64,000 bases of DNA from JBBDMC01 sp963775235. GTDB lineage: Bacteria > Pseudomonadota > Alphaproteobacteria > Rhizobiales > Kaistiaceae. Below, in pieces: positions 25,708-35,670 of the stretch (position 1 is its first letter; every line of letters begins with the position of its first letter). The notes below the pieces were generated by a model, which was not told the DNA's origin, made no database searches, and saw nothing but the letters and a program-made list of their open reading frames with translations. A program made the position numbers and the translations under genes. The stretch lies in contig CAVZHY010000004.1 in NCBI GenBank assembly GCA_963775235.1, positions 224,545-288,544 on the forward strand. The letters are read 5' to 3'.

Positions 25708-27078
25708 ATGGCCCGCGACGCCTCTGACGCGACGCCCGTCGAATCCCGCGACCAACTGGTCCTTGCTATCGAATCGGGCTCAAAGCCGCGATCGCAGTGG
25801 CGCGTGGGCACCGAGCACGAGAAGTTCGGTTTCACCCTCGATGGCCATGCGCCGGTCCCCTACGAAGGACCGCGTGGGATCCGGCGCCTGTTGGAGGCAA
25901 TGGAGGGTCTCCTCGGGTGGCAGCCGATCGAGGATGACGGCCGCATCATCGGATTAACCGACCCGCTCGGGCTCGCCGCGATCTCGTTGGAGCCAGGTGG
26001 CCAGTTCGAGCTTTCCGGGGCCCCACTTGCTACTGTCCACCAAACCTGCCGGGAGGTGAACTCCCATCTCGCCCAGGTGCGAGAGGCCTCCGGACCGCTC
26101 GGTATCGGCTTTCTAGGGGCCGGCTTCGCCCCCACGTGGTCCCTTGACGCGACACCGCGCATGCCGAAGTCGCGCTACGCGATCATGACGCGGTACATGC
26201 CGACCGTCGGTCGCCTCGGCCTCGACATGATGTACCGGACGTGCACCATCCAAGCCAATCTGGACTTCTCCGACGAGGCCGACATGGTCAAGAAAATGCG
26301 CGTTGGCCTCGCGCTGCAGCCGATCGTCACCGCGCTGTTCGCCAATTCCCCGTTCACTGAGGGAAAGCCTAACGGCTATCGCTCATACCGGTCGGCGGTC
26401 TGGCTCGACACTGACCCGAACCGCACCGGGATGTTGCCGCTTGCTTTCGAAGATGGATTCGGCTTCGAGCGCTACGTCGACTGGGCCCTCGACGTGCCGA
26501 TGTATTTCGTCAAACGGGGCGACGTCTACCACGATGTCGCTGGTGCCTCGTTCCGGGACCTCATGGCCGGGAAGCTCGACCACTTGCCCGGCGAGCGCGC
26601 CACGGCGTCCGACTGGGACAATCACCTCACCACCATCTTCACTGAGGTCCGGCTCAAGCGGTTCCTGGAAATGCGCGGTGCCGACGGCGGCGGTGGCCGC
26701 CTGATCTGCGCGGTACCGGCGTTGTGGGTCGGGCTCCTCTATGATCCGGTCTCGCTTGATGCCGCCTGGGAGATCGTCAAGGACTGGACCGCCGACGAGA
26801 GGGAAGACCTGCGTCGCAGGGTTCCACTGACCGCTCTCGAAACGCCGGTACGCAATCGTACCGTCCACGACGTCGCCCGTGATATCCTGGCACTCGCGCA
26901 CGATGGGCTTGGTCGTCGCGGCCACGAGAACGACGAGGGTCTCGATGAAACGATCTTCCTGTCGTCCCTGGACGAAATCGTGGCCACGGGAACAACGCCG
27001 GCGGATCGACTGCTGGCGGAATATTTAGGGGAGTGGCAGGGCGACGTTGACCGCATCTTTGCCCAACATGCCTACTAG
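25708..27078 (+). CDS. gshA: Glutamate-cysteine ligase
   Basis: 456 residues starting at the ATG at 25708. It makes gamma-glutamylcysteine, the first step to glutathione. The sequence belongs to the plant/alphaproteobacterial type: GTEHEKFGF near residue 36, LEPGGQFELSGAP near 97, GLGF-type GIGFLGAGFAPTW near 131, and MPKSRYAIMTRYMPTVG near 152. Length fits that type (about 455), not the E. coli type (about 518). It is the first gene of a run with a universal stress protein and a peroxiredoxin, which suggests an oxidative-stress neighbourhood. Confidence 0.92.
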   Translation: MARDASDATPVESRDQLVLAIESGSKPRSQWRVGTEHEKFGFTLDGHAPVPYEGPRGIRRLLEAMEGLLGWQPIEDDGRIIGLTDPLGLAAISLEPGGQFELSGAPLATVHQTCREVNSHLAQVREASGPLGIGFLGAGFAPTWSLDATPRMPKSRYAIMTRYMPTVGRLGLDMMYRTCTIQANLDFSDEADMVKKMRVGLALQPIVTALFANSPFTEGKPNGYRSYRSAVWLDTDPNRTGMLPLAFEDGFGFERYVDWALDVPMYFVKRGDVYHDVAGASFRDLMAGKLDHLPGERATASDWDNHLTTIFTEVRLKRFLEMRGADGGGGRLICAVPALWVGLLYDPVSLDAAWEIVKDWTADEREDLRRRVPLTALETPVRNRTVHDVARDILALAHDGLGRRGHENDEGLDETIFLSSLDEIVATGTTPADRLLAEYLGEWQGDVDRIFAQHAY

Positions 27079-27166
27079 CGCTCGTCGTAACTCTTGATCC
27101 GTGTCAAGGCGAACGAACTTGTCTGGCGCGATAGTCGCGCCGTCAAATGCGGCTGGGAGCCCGAAA

Positions 27167-28019
27167 ATGAAGAAATCAGCGAATTCGATCGCCGATATGC
27201 ACGTCGTCATCGATCTCGCGGGAGAGCGCCGCGCCGTGTCAATCGCGGCCGACATCGCCAGTCGCCTCGACGCACACCTGACCGGTCTAGCGCTCGCGGT
27301 CGAGCCGTTGATCCCGGCGTACACCATGGCGACGCCGATTCCGACCGACTTCATCATCCAGGCGCGGGAACAGGCGCTCGCCGACGCCAAGGCCGCTACC
27401 GCAGCGTTCGAAAAGGTTGCCCAAGCTACCGGCATTGCCTTCAGAACTTCGCGCCGTGGAATCCATTGCCGGCGAGGGCTTCTTGGAGGCCGTCCGCGAT
27501 CTCCGCGCCACCGACCTTGTTGTTGTTGGCCAGGACGATCCCGATCGGCCGGAACCGTTACGACCTTCATTGATCGAATCAATTCTGTTCGAGGCGGCGG
27601 CGCCGACCCTGATCATTCCCTATACGGGAGTCACCAAGTTCAAGACCGGGCGCGTCGTGATTGCCTGGGACAGCAGTGCCTCGGCAACGCGGTCCGTGCG
27701 TGCTGCTCTGCCACTCTTGCAGTTCGCCGATGAGGTGATCGTGGTGATGATTGAAGAGGCGCGCAAATGGCAGGGCGGCGCCCCGGGCGCCGACATCGGC
27801 ACCCACCTTGCCCGTCACGGCCTCAACGTGGAGATCAAGCGCATCGACAACGCGCTCCAGGATGTTGCCGCGACCCTGCTCAACTTCACCGCGGACGAAG
27901 CAGCCGACTGGATGGTGATGGGCGCCTATGGTCACAGCCGCATGCGCGAATTGCTGCTCGGCGGCGCTACCCGGGGCGCGCTCGCTTCAATGACCCTGCC
28001 GATTATGATGGCGCACTGA
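27167..28019 (+). CDS. Universal stress protein, tandem UspA domains, frameshifted
   Basis: About 283 residues once an extra base at about 27440 is ignored. The first part (MHVVIDLAGERRAVSIAADIASRLDAHLTGLALAV) is a UspA strand-helix start. The second frame supplies TDLVVVGQDD, the link, and a second UspA domain ending with the ATP-binding loop GAYGHSRMRELLLGGATRGAL and a typical LPIMMAH end. Two fused UspA domains are common. Start at 27167 with GGGAG upstream. The break falls between IA and SELRAVES with both sides well conserved, so I read it as one gene. Confidence 0.8.
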
Positions 28020-28177
28020 CGGCGTCTGTTTTCGTTCCTGGCGGAATGGAAATGCGCTGCCGTGCGTTGCGGCGAACGTCTTTTGCTCAATACGGCAAAA
28101 GGCGCGAATTGCGACCCTTGAGGCAAATGGGGGACGGCGCCTACATGGCTCTGAGACCAAATTCCTGAAGGAGATCC

Positions 28178-28844
28178 ATGATGGCACTTCGCATTGGCGA
28201 CACGGCCCCGGACTTTGAGGCCGATACCACCGAGGGGCATATCCGCTTTCACGATTGGCTTGGCAACTCCTGGGGCGTCCTGTTTTCGCACCCCAAGGAC
28301 TTCACGCCCGTATGCACCACCGAACTCGGTGCCGTGGCCGAAACTCAAGCCGGAGTTCGACAAGCGCGGCGTCAAGGTGATCGGGCTCAGCGTTGATCCG
28401 GTCAAGAGTCATTCCAGCTGGGCGAAGGACATCGAGGAGACGCAAGGCGCAGCGCCCAATTTCCCGATCATTGGCGACAGCGATCTCGCCGTATCGAAGC
28501 TTTACGACATGCTGCCGGCCGCCGCCGGAAACACGTCGGAGGGGCGCACCCCGAACGACAATCAGACGGTTCGACACGTGTTCGTCATCGGGCCGGACAA
28601 GAAGGTCAAACTGTTCATTGCCTACCCGATGAGCACCGGCCGCAACTTCCAGGAGATCTTGCGCGCTGTCAATTCGCTCCAACTCAGCGCGAAGCACCGG
28701 GTTTCAACTCCGGCCGACTGGAAAAACGGCGACGATGTCATCATCGGCGGCGCAATTTCGGACGAGGAGGCCAAGAAAATCTGGCCCGACGGTTGGAAGA
28801 CGCCGAAACCCTACATGCGCATCGCGCGGCAACCCCACTCCTGA
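28178..28844 (+). CDS. Peroxiredoxin, 1-Cys Prx6 type, frameshifted
   Basis: About 221 residues after ignoring one extra G at about 28340. It reduces peroxides. The peroxidatic cysteine is in FSHPKDFTPVCTTELGAVA, near residue 48. The second frame gives KLKPEFDKRGVKVIGLSVDPV, FPIIGDSDLAVSKLYDML and the long Prx6 C-terminal domain (GRNFQEILRAVNSLQLSAKH, DWKNGDDVIIGG). No second resolving cysteine is seen, so glutathione or another thiol would be needed for reduction, which fits gshA nearby. AAGGAG sits just before a double ATG at 28178. Confidence 0.85.
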
Positions 28845-28867
28845 TCTGGAGGTTGCCTGCAATCCCA

Positions 28868-28895
28868 ACGGCGCGCCAAAAGCGCGCCGTCTTTG
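28868..28895 (+). terminator. Probable rho-independent terminator after the peroxiredoxin
   Basis: A nine-base perfect stem (28868-28876 with 28882-28890) closes a five-base loop and is followed by CTTTG. The T-run is short, but the stem is strong. It lies between convergent genes. Confidence 0.55.
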
Positions 28896-28896
28896 T

Positions 28897-29607
28897 CTAT
28901 AGAAACCGGTAGTCGGTCCCTTCCAGCACCAGGCAGGTGAGGGAGCCGCCGTACACGAGGCCGGTGTCGATGTTGATACGGTTGGATTGAACTTCCGGCG
29001 CCGGCACCGGCGTGTGGCCGTGCACGACGACCACTCCGTGTTCGCTGTTGTCGGTTAGGAATTCATCCCGGATCCAGATGAGGTCCTTTGGATCCTGTCG
29101 GTCAAGCGGCACCCCCGGCCTGATCCCTGCGTGGCAGAAGAAGTAATCGCCGAAACGAACCGAGAGGGGCAGGCCATCGATGAACGAGCGGTGGGCCGCC
29201 GGCATGCGCTCCTTGAGTTCGCGACGGAGCGCCGCGAGGGTTGGGTGTCGATCGGGCGACAGACCATAGGATACCAGCGTCTCAAGGCCACCGTTGGCGA
29301 GGAAAATGCCACCGGCGGACGCGTCGGCGAGGAAATCCGCCAGCATCTGGTCGTGATTTCCTCTCAGGCATATCACCCGGTGATCGGCGGCGGTCATGCC
29401 GACCAACCGTTCGATCACCGCTGCGGAATCAGGCCCGCGATCGGTGTAGTCGCCGACGTGAATGATGCGGTGGTCGGCAACCGGCCACGCCGCGAGATCG
29501 GCCGCGATCCTGTCGTGCGCCTGGCCGAGCTCGCGGTTGCAGCCGTGGACGTCGCCGACGGCATAAATTCGCATTCCCGCCGGGGCGCGGGCTTCACCGG
29601 TCCGCAT
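28897..29607 (-). CDS. Serine/threonine-type metallophosphoesterase (ApaH/PP2A-like)
   Basis: 236 residues. The metal-binding motifs of the phosphoesterase family are complete: GDVHG near residue 18, GDYTDRG near 51, GNHD near 81, then the later histidines in FFCHAGIRP and VVHGHT. The group includes ApaH-like Ap4A hydrolases and protein Ser/Thr phosphatases, and the substrate cannot be chosen from sequence. I use the ATG at 29605-29607. The ATG at 29574 would place MRIYAVGDVHG at the N-terminus. The longer frame upstream is a shadow of the amidotransferase gene, which starts divergently 85 bases away. Confidence 0.85.
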   Translation of the reverse strand: MRTGEARAPAGMRIYAVGDVHGCNRELGQAHDRIAADLAAWPVADHRIIHVGDYTDRGPDSAAVIERLVGMTAADHRVICLRGNHDQMLADFLADASAGGIFLANGGLETLVSYGLSPDRHPTLAALRRELKERMPAAHRSFIDGLPLSVRFGDYFFCHAGIRPGVPLDRQDPKDLIWIRDEFLTDNSEHGVVVVHGHTPVPAPEVQSNRINIDTGLVYGGSLTCLVLEGTDYRFL

Positions 29608-29691
29608 CGCATTTAGCCCTCGTTGGACGGTCGCTGCCGTGCTACCGGTCGGTCGCCGGCGATCTCCGGCATCTTGCCGGCACCGCTGCGA

Positions 29692-30393
29692 ATGCGCATG
29701 CTTGTGGTCGAAAACTTCGCAGGAACGCCGCTCGGCCTGATTGGCCGCGCGCTGGCCGAGACCGGCGCCGAGATTGACCTGCGCCGGATGTGGCGGGGCG
29801 AAACGTTGCCCGCCGGCAATTCCGACTACGACGGTTTCGTCATCCTTGGCGGAGAGCAGAGTGCTCTCGATGACGCCGACCACCCCTATCTTCCCGCTTT
29901 GGCCGCACTGGCGCGAACCTTCGGCGACGTCGACAAGGCGGTTCTCGGCGTCTGTCTTGGCGCACAAATCATCGCCCGCGGGTATGGCGCCCGGAACCTG
30001 CTCGGCAGACCGATCGAATTCGGCTGGCGTACGGTGCGCCCGACCGCGGCGGGCCGCCACGACCCGGTCATTGCCGAGTTGGGGGAGGGGACTCCGGTTT
30101 TCCATTGGCACCTCGATACCTTCACCTTGCCGCGCGGAGCGACGCACTTGGCCGAAAGCGACATGACCGAACAGCAGGCCTTCCGCATCGGCCGCGCCGT
30201 CTACGGCATCCAGTTCCACTTCGAGGCGGACACCGCGCTTGTCCGCCGCTGGAGCCGCGACTTTGCAGCCGTTATCGCGCGTTACGAACCCGATTGGCCG
30301 CGCCGCCTGCCATCAGAGGCGGAACGATATGCGCCCGCCGCCGACCGCACCGGCATGGCCATCGCCCGTGCCTGGGTTAGCCTCATCCAGTGA
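29692..30393 (+). CDS. Class I glutamine amidotransferase domain protein
   Basis: 233 residues. The triad of a class I glutaminase is visible: nucleophilic Cys in LGVCLGAQIIARGYG near residue 86, and the His in YGIQFHFEAD near 170 with the acid next to it. It resembles stand-alone GMP-synthase-like amidotransferases, which may act on polyamine or gamma-glutamyl compounds, but the acceptor is not known. The start is ATG 29692 or 29698 (MRMLVVENF). It is divergent from the phosphoesterase gene. Confidence 0.82.
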   Translation: MRMLVVENFAGTPLGLIGRALAETGAEIDLRRMWRGETLPAGNSDYDGFVILGGEQSALDDADHPYLPALAALARTFGDVDKAVLGVCLGAQIIARGYGARNLLGRPIEFGWRTVRPTAAGRHDPVIAELGEGTPVFHWHLDTFTLPRGATHLAESDMTEQQAFRIGRAVYGIQFHFEADTALVRRWSRDFAAVIARYEPDWPRRLPSEAERYAPAADRTGMAIARAWVSLIQ

Positions 30394-30406
30394 GCCGTCG
30401 CCGTCT

Positions 30407-31075
30407 TTATCCGACGATGACGATATGCAGTCGCCGCGGTCCGTGTGCGCCGAGAAGGATCTTCTGCTCGATATCGCCCGAGCGCGATGGCCCTGTCACC
30501 ATGTTGACGGTTCGCGGCATGACGCCCTTGCCGAACAACGCGCGCAGCCTGTCCCACGCCGTCTCGTAGTCGCCGACCACGTCCTCCGCCTTGAGCGCGA
30601 CGATGTGGGTCTCCGGGAGCAGGTTTAGCGTGGTTGGATTATCTCGCCCCGAGGTGAGCACCAGCGTTCCGCTCTCGGCCACGCCAGCAACGGCATGGCT
30701 AACACCCACGTCGTCCTCGCCACCGGTCGCCCCGTGTTTGACCTCGATCGCAGTGCGCCTCCACGGCAGCCGCGCGAGCATCGGGTCGTCGCCCGTTTTC
30801 ACCACCGCAGGCAGATTGTACTCCCTGAGGTAGGCGGCAATTGCCTCCGGAATATCGTCTGCAGTCTGGACTCGTCCCACCGTCGCCGCGGCGCGTTCGG
30901 CCATGGTGACGAACAAGGCGATGCGGTCCGATTGTGGCAGCTGCGCGCGCTTTGGGATTATGCCTTTCGGTGCTTTCCGCAAGCGGTCGTCGACAGTGGC
31001 GTTGCGACCGACCTCGTTGCCGGTCACGCCGAGCGAGCCCCGGATTCTCGCCAGGATGGCGTCGCGTGAGGTCAC
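30407..31075 (-). CDS. lutC: LutC-type lactate utilization protein (LUD domain)
   Basis: 222 residues from a GTG at 31073-31075 that overlaps the lutB stop by four bases. The N-terminal part (SRDAILARIRGSLG) and the LUD-domain C-terminus (GVAESGTLVLTSGRDNPTTLNLLPETHIVAL, and NMVTGPSRSGDIEQKILLGAHGPRRLHIVIV) match LutC/YkgG. LutC is part of the LutABC complex that oxidises L-lactate to pyruvate. No iron-sulfur motif is expected in this subunit and none is seen. It is the last gene of the lutA-lutB-lutC unit. Confidence 0.9.
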   Translation of the reverse strand: MTSRDAILARIRGSLGVTGNEVGRNATVDDRLRKAPKGIIPKRAQLPQSDRIALFVTMAERAAATVGRVQTADDIPEAIAAYLREYNLPAVVKTGDDPMLARLPWRRTAIEVKHGATGGEDDVGVSHAVAGVAESGTLVLTSGRDNPTTLNLLPETHIVALKAEDVVGDYETAWDRLRALFGKGVMPRTVNMVTGPSRSGDIEQKILLGAHGPRRLHIVIVG

Positions 31076-32490
31076 CGCCGGCGTCCCTCCGCCCACATCT
31101 CCTGGAACGTCTGACCCTCTGGCGCCGGCAGGTCGCGATGCCTGGTCCAGCCGCCGGCGAGCGGCAACCGCCGGAAACGGCCCCGGCGCGCGCCGAGATT
31201 GCCGAGGACGCGCATCGCCAGGCGCGTCGCGCGTTGGTAGAGGTGCGGACGAGTGGCAAAATAGGCCCAGAAGCCCAGTCCCCACCGGTACGGTTTGGGG
31301 GACAGCCGTTGTTCGAATTCGCGCTCCCTCCAATGGCGCATCAGGTCCGGCAGCGGAATTTTCATCGGACAAACCGCCTCGCAACGCCCGCAAAAACTCG
31401 AAGCGTTCGGGAGATTGGCCGCCTTGTCCACTCCGATCAGCATCGGCGTGAGCACGGCCCCCATCGGCCCGGAGTACACCCAGCCGTACGCGTGACCGCC
31501 GATCGTCTGGTAGACCGGGCAGTGGTTCATGCAAGCGCCGCAGCGAATGCAGCGCAGGATGTCCTGGAACTCTGACCCGATTACGCTCGAGCGGCCGTTG
31601 TCGAGGATAACGACGTGATACTCTTGGGGCCCGTCGGGATCGTCCACGCGGCGCGGCCCGGTGGAGAAGGTGGTGTAGACCGACATGTCCTGACCGGTGG
31701 CCGAGCGCGCCAAGACCCGCAGGATCTGGCTTACATCCTCCAGAGTTGGCGTGATCTTCTCGATGGTCGTCAGCACGACGTGGACCGGCGGCAGCGTCTG
31801 GGTGAGGTCACCATTGCCCTCGTTGGTGACTATGATGGACGTGCCGGTCTCGGCGATCAGGAAGTTCGCTCCCGTGATCCCGACGTCCGCCGCGAGAAAA
31901 CGCCGGCGCAGCATTTCGCGGGCTTCGGCAAGCAGCGCCGTCGGCTCGGCGAGGTCGCGTTCCGGCGGCAGATTGGTGTGGGCCCGGCGGAAGTCGGCTT
32001 CGACCTGGTCGCGCGTGGTGTGGATTGCAGGGGCGATGATGTGGCTGGGCGGCTCGTCGCGGAGTTGGATGATGTATTCGCCGAGGTCTGTCTCGATCGG
32101 CTCGATGCCGTTCGCCGAGAGGTGCTCGTTGAGACCGATTTCCTCGCTGATCATGGACTTGCCCTTGGTGACGGTGCGTGCGCCCACGCGCCGGCAGATG
32201 GCAAGGATTGTGTCGCGCGCCTGCTGTGGCGTTTCCGCGTAGTGGACTTCGCCGCCGGATTCCCTCACCTTCTCCTCGTACGCCTCGAGGTAGAGGTCGA
32301 GGTGGGCAAAGGTGTGGTTCTTGATGTCGCGCGCTGCCTCGCGCAGCGCATCGAACTCAGGCAACGCATCGACCGCTTTCGTCCGCTTGTCGATGAACCC
32401 TGTCCGAACGTTGCCGAGCGCCTGCTGCAACTGCTCGTCGGCGAGCGCGTGACGCGCGTTTTCCCTGAAATCTGGCGAAGCGATTTCCAT
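31072..32490 (-). CDS. lutB: LutB-type iron-sulfur lactate utilization protein
   Basis: 472 residues. The N-terminal LUD domain (TKGKSMISEEIGLNEHLS, ITGANFLIAETGTSIIVTNEGNGD) is followed by a ferredoxin-like module with two clusters of cysteines: CIRCGACMNHCPVY near residue 312 and CGRCEAVCPMKIPL near 366. These bind two [4Fe-4S] clusters. It passes electrons between LutA and LutC in the cytoplasm. Its ATG at 32488-32490 touches the end of lutA and its stop overlaps lutC, so the three are one operon. Length is normal for LutB/YkgF. Confidence 0.93.
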   Translation of the reverse strand: MEIASPDFRENARHALADEQLQQALGNVRTGFIDKRTKAVDALPEFDALREAARDIKNHTFAHLDLYLEAYEEKVRESGGEVHYAETPQQARDTILAICRRVGARTVTKGKSMISEEIGLNEHLSANGIEPIETDLGEYIIQLRDEPPSHIIAPAIHTTRDQVEADFRRAHTNLPPERDLAEPTALLAEAREMLRRRFLAADVGITGANFLIAETGTSIIVTNEGNGDLTQTLPPVHVVLTTIEKITPTLEDVSQILRVLARSATGQDMSVYTTFSTGPRRVDDPDGPQEYHVVILDNGRSSVIGSEFQDILRCIRCGACMNHCPVYQTIGGHAYGWVYSGPMGAVLTPMLIGVDKAANLPNASSFCGRCEAVCPMKIPLPDLMRHWREREFEQRLSPKPYRWGLGFWAYFATRPHLYQRATRLAMRVLGNLGARRGRFRRLPLAGGWTRHRDLPAPEGQTFQEMWAEGRRR

Positions 32491-33267
32491 TATTCTGCTT
32501 TCGCTTCCCCTATGGCTGGCGTCGCCGTCATGCCCGCGAGCACTTCAGCTACGTGCCGGCTAGCCACCGCGCGCCCGTCGCGCTTCAGCTTTCCGGCGAT
32601 GTTCAACAGGCAACCGAGGTCGCCCGCGAGCACAGTGCCGGCGCCGGAGGCCGCGATCGCCGCCGCCTTTCGCTGGACCATGGCGTTGGAGATGTCCGGA
32701 TACTTGATGCAGAACATGCCGCCAAATCCGCAGCACGCTTCTGTCTCCGCCATTTCGGCAATCGCCAGCCCGCCGACGGACCCGAGCAACCGGCGCGCTT
32801 GGTCGCGCACACCCATTTCGCGCAAGCTCGAACAGGAGTCGTGATAGGTAACCGTCCCGGCGAAATGACGCGTTGACCCGCTCCACCCCGCGCACATCGA
32901 CCAGGAAGCCGACGATCTCGTGCACCTTGCCGGCGAAGCCACGCGCGCGGTCGCCCCAGCCCGCTTCGTCGGCGAGAAGCTTTGGGTAGTGGACTTTCAG
33001 CATTCCCGCGCACGACCCCGACGGCGCCACTACATAGTCGTATGGTTCAAACGCGGCGATTGTCTGCTTCGCAAGAGCGATCGCGTCGCGCCGATCACCC
33101 GAATTGTACGCCGGTTGGCCACAGCAGGTCTGGGCAGCCGGCACCTCGACCCGGCAGCCGGCTTCTTCCAAGAGCTTCACAGTCGCGAAGCCAACGCTTG
33201 GACGAAAAAGATCGACCAGGCAGGTGACGAACAGGCCGACGTGCGGGCCGCTTTCTTCTGGTGCCAT
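32490..33267 (-). CDS. lutA: LutA-type (CCG domain) lactate utilization protein, frameshifted
   Basis: About 258 residues after ignoring one extra base at about 32868. The first part has VGLFVTCLVDLFRPSVGFATVKLLE and the first CCG domain (QTCCGQPAYNSGD). The second frame has YHDSCSSLREM and the second CCG domain (ETEACCGFGGMFCIKYPDIS). CCG domains hold a non-cubane Fe-S cluster, as in heterodisulfide reductase. The pattern and length match LutA/YkgE. Start at the ATG at 33265-33267. It is divergent from glcD across about 157 bases that should contain both promoters. Confidence 0.85.
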
Positions 33268-33424
33268 GAACTCTTTCTTCGACGCCCCTGCGCGCAGCGC
33301 CGGATCGATAGCAGGCCCGACCCGTTCAGATCAACAATGCGCCACCTTTCACGATCGTTTTGGCCGCTGGGGCAATTGCGCTATGATGGTGGCCAGAAAC
33401 GCTTACCAGCCAAGGACTTCGTCT

Positions 33425-34864
33425 GTGTCGATTCCACTGCCCGACCCGGATCCCGCCATTGTCGGTCGCACATCGGAAATCGTGGCGGGTCTGGCCGCCA
33501 TCGTGGGCGCCGACGCCGTGATTTCGACCTCCGACGAGCGCCGCGCGTACGAGACGGATGCGTTCACAGCGTATCGCGCCGCCCCGCTTGCCGTCGTTCT
33601 TCCCGCATCCACCGAGGAAGTCGCGGCCATACTCGAGTTTCTCAACGAGAACCGGGTCAAGGTCGTCGCTCGCGGTGCCGGCACGTCGCTCTCCGGCGGC
33701 GCCCTTCCTTCGGTCGACTGCGTCGTCGTCGGCCTTTCGCGCCTCAACCGGATCCTGGCAGTCGACTACGAGGACCGCGTCGCTACGGTCCAGGCCGGCG
33801 TGACCAACATCAACATCACCAACGCCGTGGCTGCCCGTGGTTTTTTCTACGCGCCCGATCCCTCGAGCCAACTCGCTTGTACGATTGCCGGGAACGTTGC
33901 CATGAATTCCGGTGGCGCCCATTGCCTCAAGCACGGCGTTACCACCAACAACCTGCTTGGGGTCAAGCTGGTGCTGGTCGACGGAACCATCTTGACGCTC
34001 GGCGGCGGCCATCTCGATGCTGACGGGTATGATCTGCTGGGCCTCATTACCGGCTCAGAAGGCCAGCTCGGCATCGTGACCGAGGCGACGGTGAGGATTC
34101 TGCGTGCTGCCGAAGGCGCGCGCCCGATGCTCATGGGCTTTGCCTCGGCCGAGGCAGCCGGCGGTTGCGTCGCCGCCATCATTGGATCGGGCATCATTCC
34201 CGTCGCTGTCGAGTACATGGACCGGCCGGCGATCAAGGTGTGTGAGGCTTTTGCCCACGCCGGCTACCCGCTCGACGTTGAGGCTTTGCTGATTGTTGAG
34301 GTGGAAGGCTCCGAGAGCGAGATCGAAGACCTCATCGTCCGCATCAAGGCAATCGCCCAAGGCTTCTCGCCGCTCACCATGCGCGTGTCGACGTCGGAAG
34401 CCGAAAGCGCCGCCATCTGGCGGGGACGCAAGGCTGCCTTCGGCGCCATGGGCCGCATCTCGGACTACCTGTGCATGGACGGTGTCATCCCGACCGGCAA
34501 GCTCCCCGAGGCTCTCCGGCGGGTGGCCGAAATCTGCGCTCGCTACGGTCTGTCGGTCGCCAACATCTTCCACGCCGGCGACGGTAATCTGCACCCGCTC
34601 ATCCTCTACAACATGAACGATCCCGAGGAACTTGCCAGAGCCGAAGACGCCGGCGCCGACATTCTCAAGCTTTGCGTCGAACTCGGAGGCTGCCTGACCG
34701 GCGAGCACGGCGTCGGTTTCGAGAAGCGCGAACTTATGCCGTTCCAGTTCTCACGTCAGGACCTGGACCAGCAGATGCGGATCAAGACGGCGTTCGACCC
34801 GCAGTGGCTCCTGAACCCCGCCAAGGTCTTTCCCCTCGAAGGGCGTCCGGCGGTTGCGTCCTAG
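33425..34864 (+). CDS. glcD: Glycolate oxidase, FAD-linked subunit
   Basis: 479 residues from a GTG at 33425 with AAGGA eight bases upstream. The ATG at 33383 would add 14 residues. It oxidises glycolate to glyoxylate with GlcE and GlcF. The FAD-binding PCMH domain is clear: PRGAGTSLSGGALP-type VARGAGTSLSGGALP near residue 78, AGNVAMNSGGAHCLKHG near 155, and TGSEGQLGIVTEAT near 208. The C-terminal FAD-oxidase domain has HAGDGNLHPLI near 383 and GEHGVGFEKRE near 425. Unlike E. coli, glcE and glcF are not next to it but 4 kb downstream in the same direction. Confidence 0.92.
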   Translation: MSIPLPDPDPAIVGRTSEIVAGLAAIVGADAVISTSDERRAYETDAFTAYRAAPLAVVLPASTEEVAAILEFLNENRVKVVARGAGTSLSGGALPSVDCVVVGLSRLNRILAVDYEDRVATVQAGVTNINITNAVAARGFFYAPDPSSQLACTIAGNVAMNSGGAHCLKHGVTTNNLLGVKLVLVDGTILTLGGGHLDADGYDLLGLITGSEGQLGIVTEATVRILRAAEGARPMLMGFASAEAAGGCVAAIIGSGIIPVAVEYMDRPAIKVCEAFAHAGYPLDVEALLIVEVEGSESEIEDLIVRIKAIAQGFSPLTMRVSTSEAESAAIWRGRKAAFGAMGRISDYLCMDGVIPTGKLPEALRRVAEICARYGLSVANIFHAGDGNLHPLILYNMNDPEELARAEDAGADILKLCVELGGCLTGEHGVGFEKRELMPFQFSRQDLDQQMRIKTAFDPQWLLNPAKVFPLEGRPAVAS

Positions 34865-35580
34865 CGCAGGTGCTCGGCGAAAAATGCAACAATTCGGCGC
34901 CGCGCATCGACGGCGGCGACTGCGTTGTGCGCTGCGCCGCCCACCGCCCGGCTCATAAATCTGACAACCGTCGGGACTTCTGAAGCGTCGTGGCGATTTA
35001 TGAAGGCATGGTCGATGCCCGGGTACTCCTTCACGTCGTGGGGAATGCCTGCAGTCGTCAACGCCCGTTCCAGGCGGTCCGCCGCTCCTCTCAGGCTGCG
35101 GTCGGTGCCACCGAAGCTCCCCACGATTGGACAAGCAGTTGCAAGCAGTGTGTCGGCATCGCGCGGGACCCTCCCGTAGTTCACACTCGACGCCGAAAAC
35201 CCATAACGCCGGGGCGCCATCAACACCGCGAAACCGCCGCCGAGACAGAACCCAATCAGCCCGATCCGGCCCGTGCAATCCTCGCGGTCGGCGAGAAGAC
35301 CCCGCGCCGCTTCGACATCATCGAACGCAGGGCCCCGGCGCCTGAGAGTGTCGCGCATGACCGCGATAAGGCAGCGGAGCCGCCCGGCGCGCGAATAGAG
35401 GTCCGGCGCGAGCGCCAGAAAGCCTTCGCTCGCCAGCCAGTTTGCCTGATTGCGCACGTCCTGTGACATGCCGAGAAGGTCGTGGAGCACAACCACACCC
35501 GGCCACGGTCCGTTCCCCCCAGGTTTGGCAAGCCAGCCGGGGATTGCCCGGTCCGCCATCGGAATACGGATGTCCGTCAT
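34861..35580 (-). CDS. Dienelactone hydrolase family protein
   Basis: 239 residues. It is an alpha/beta hydrolase with the Cys nucleophile of this family in IGFCLGGGFA near residue 110, and the catalytic Asp and His in the C-terminal GGTDRS and GIDHAF segments. The N-terminal ADRAIPGWLAKPGG and VVVLHDLLGM fit the family. Real carboxymethylenebutenolidases act in chloroaromatic breakdown, but most bacterial members have other or unknown substrates. Its stop overlaps the end of glcD by four bases from the opposite strand. Confidence 0.8.
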   Translation of the reverse strand: MTDIRIPMADRAIPGWLAKPGGNGPWPGVVVLHDLLGMSQDVRNQANWLASEGFLALAPDLYSRAGRLRCLIAVMRDTLRRRGPAFDDVEAARGLLADREDCTGRIGLIGFCLGGGFAVLMAPRRYGFSASSVNYGRVPRDADTLLATACPIVGSFGGTDRSLRGAADRLERALTTAGIPHDVKEYPGIDHAFINRHDASEVPTVVRFMSRAVGGAAHNAVAAVDARRRIVAFFAEHLR

Positions 35581-35670
35581 CGTTGTACAACGTCTTCAAC
35601 AGCGCTTGAGCAGCACCAAGCCGAGGTGTACCGGTAACGCGGGCGATAAGCGTCGTTGAGGGGAGGGATC

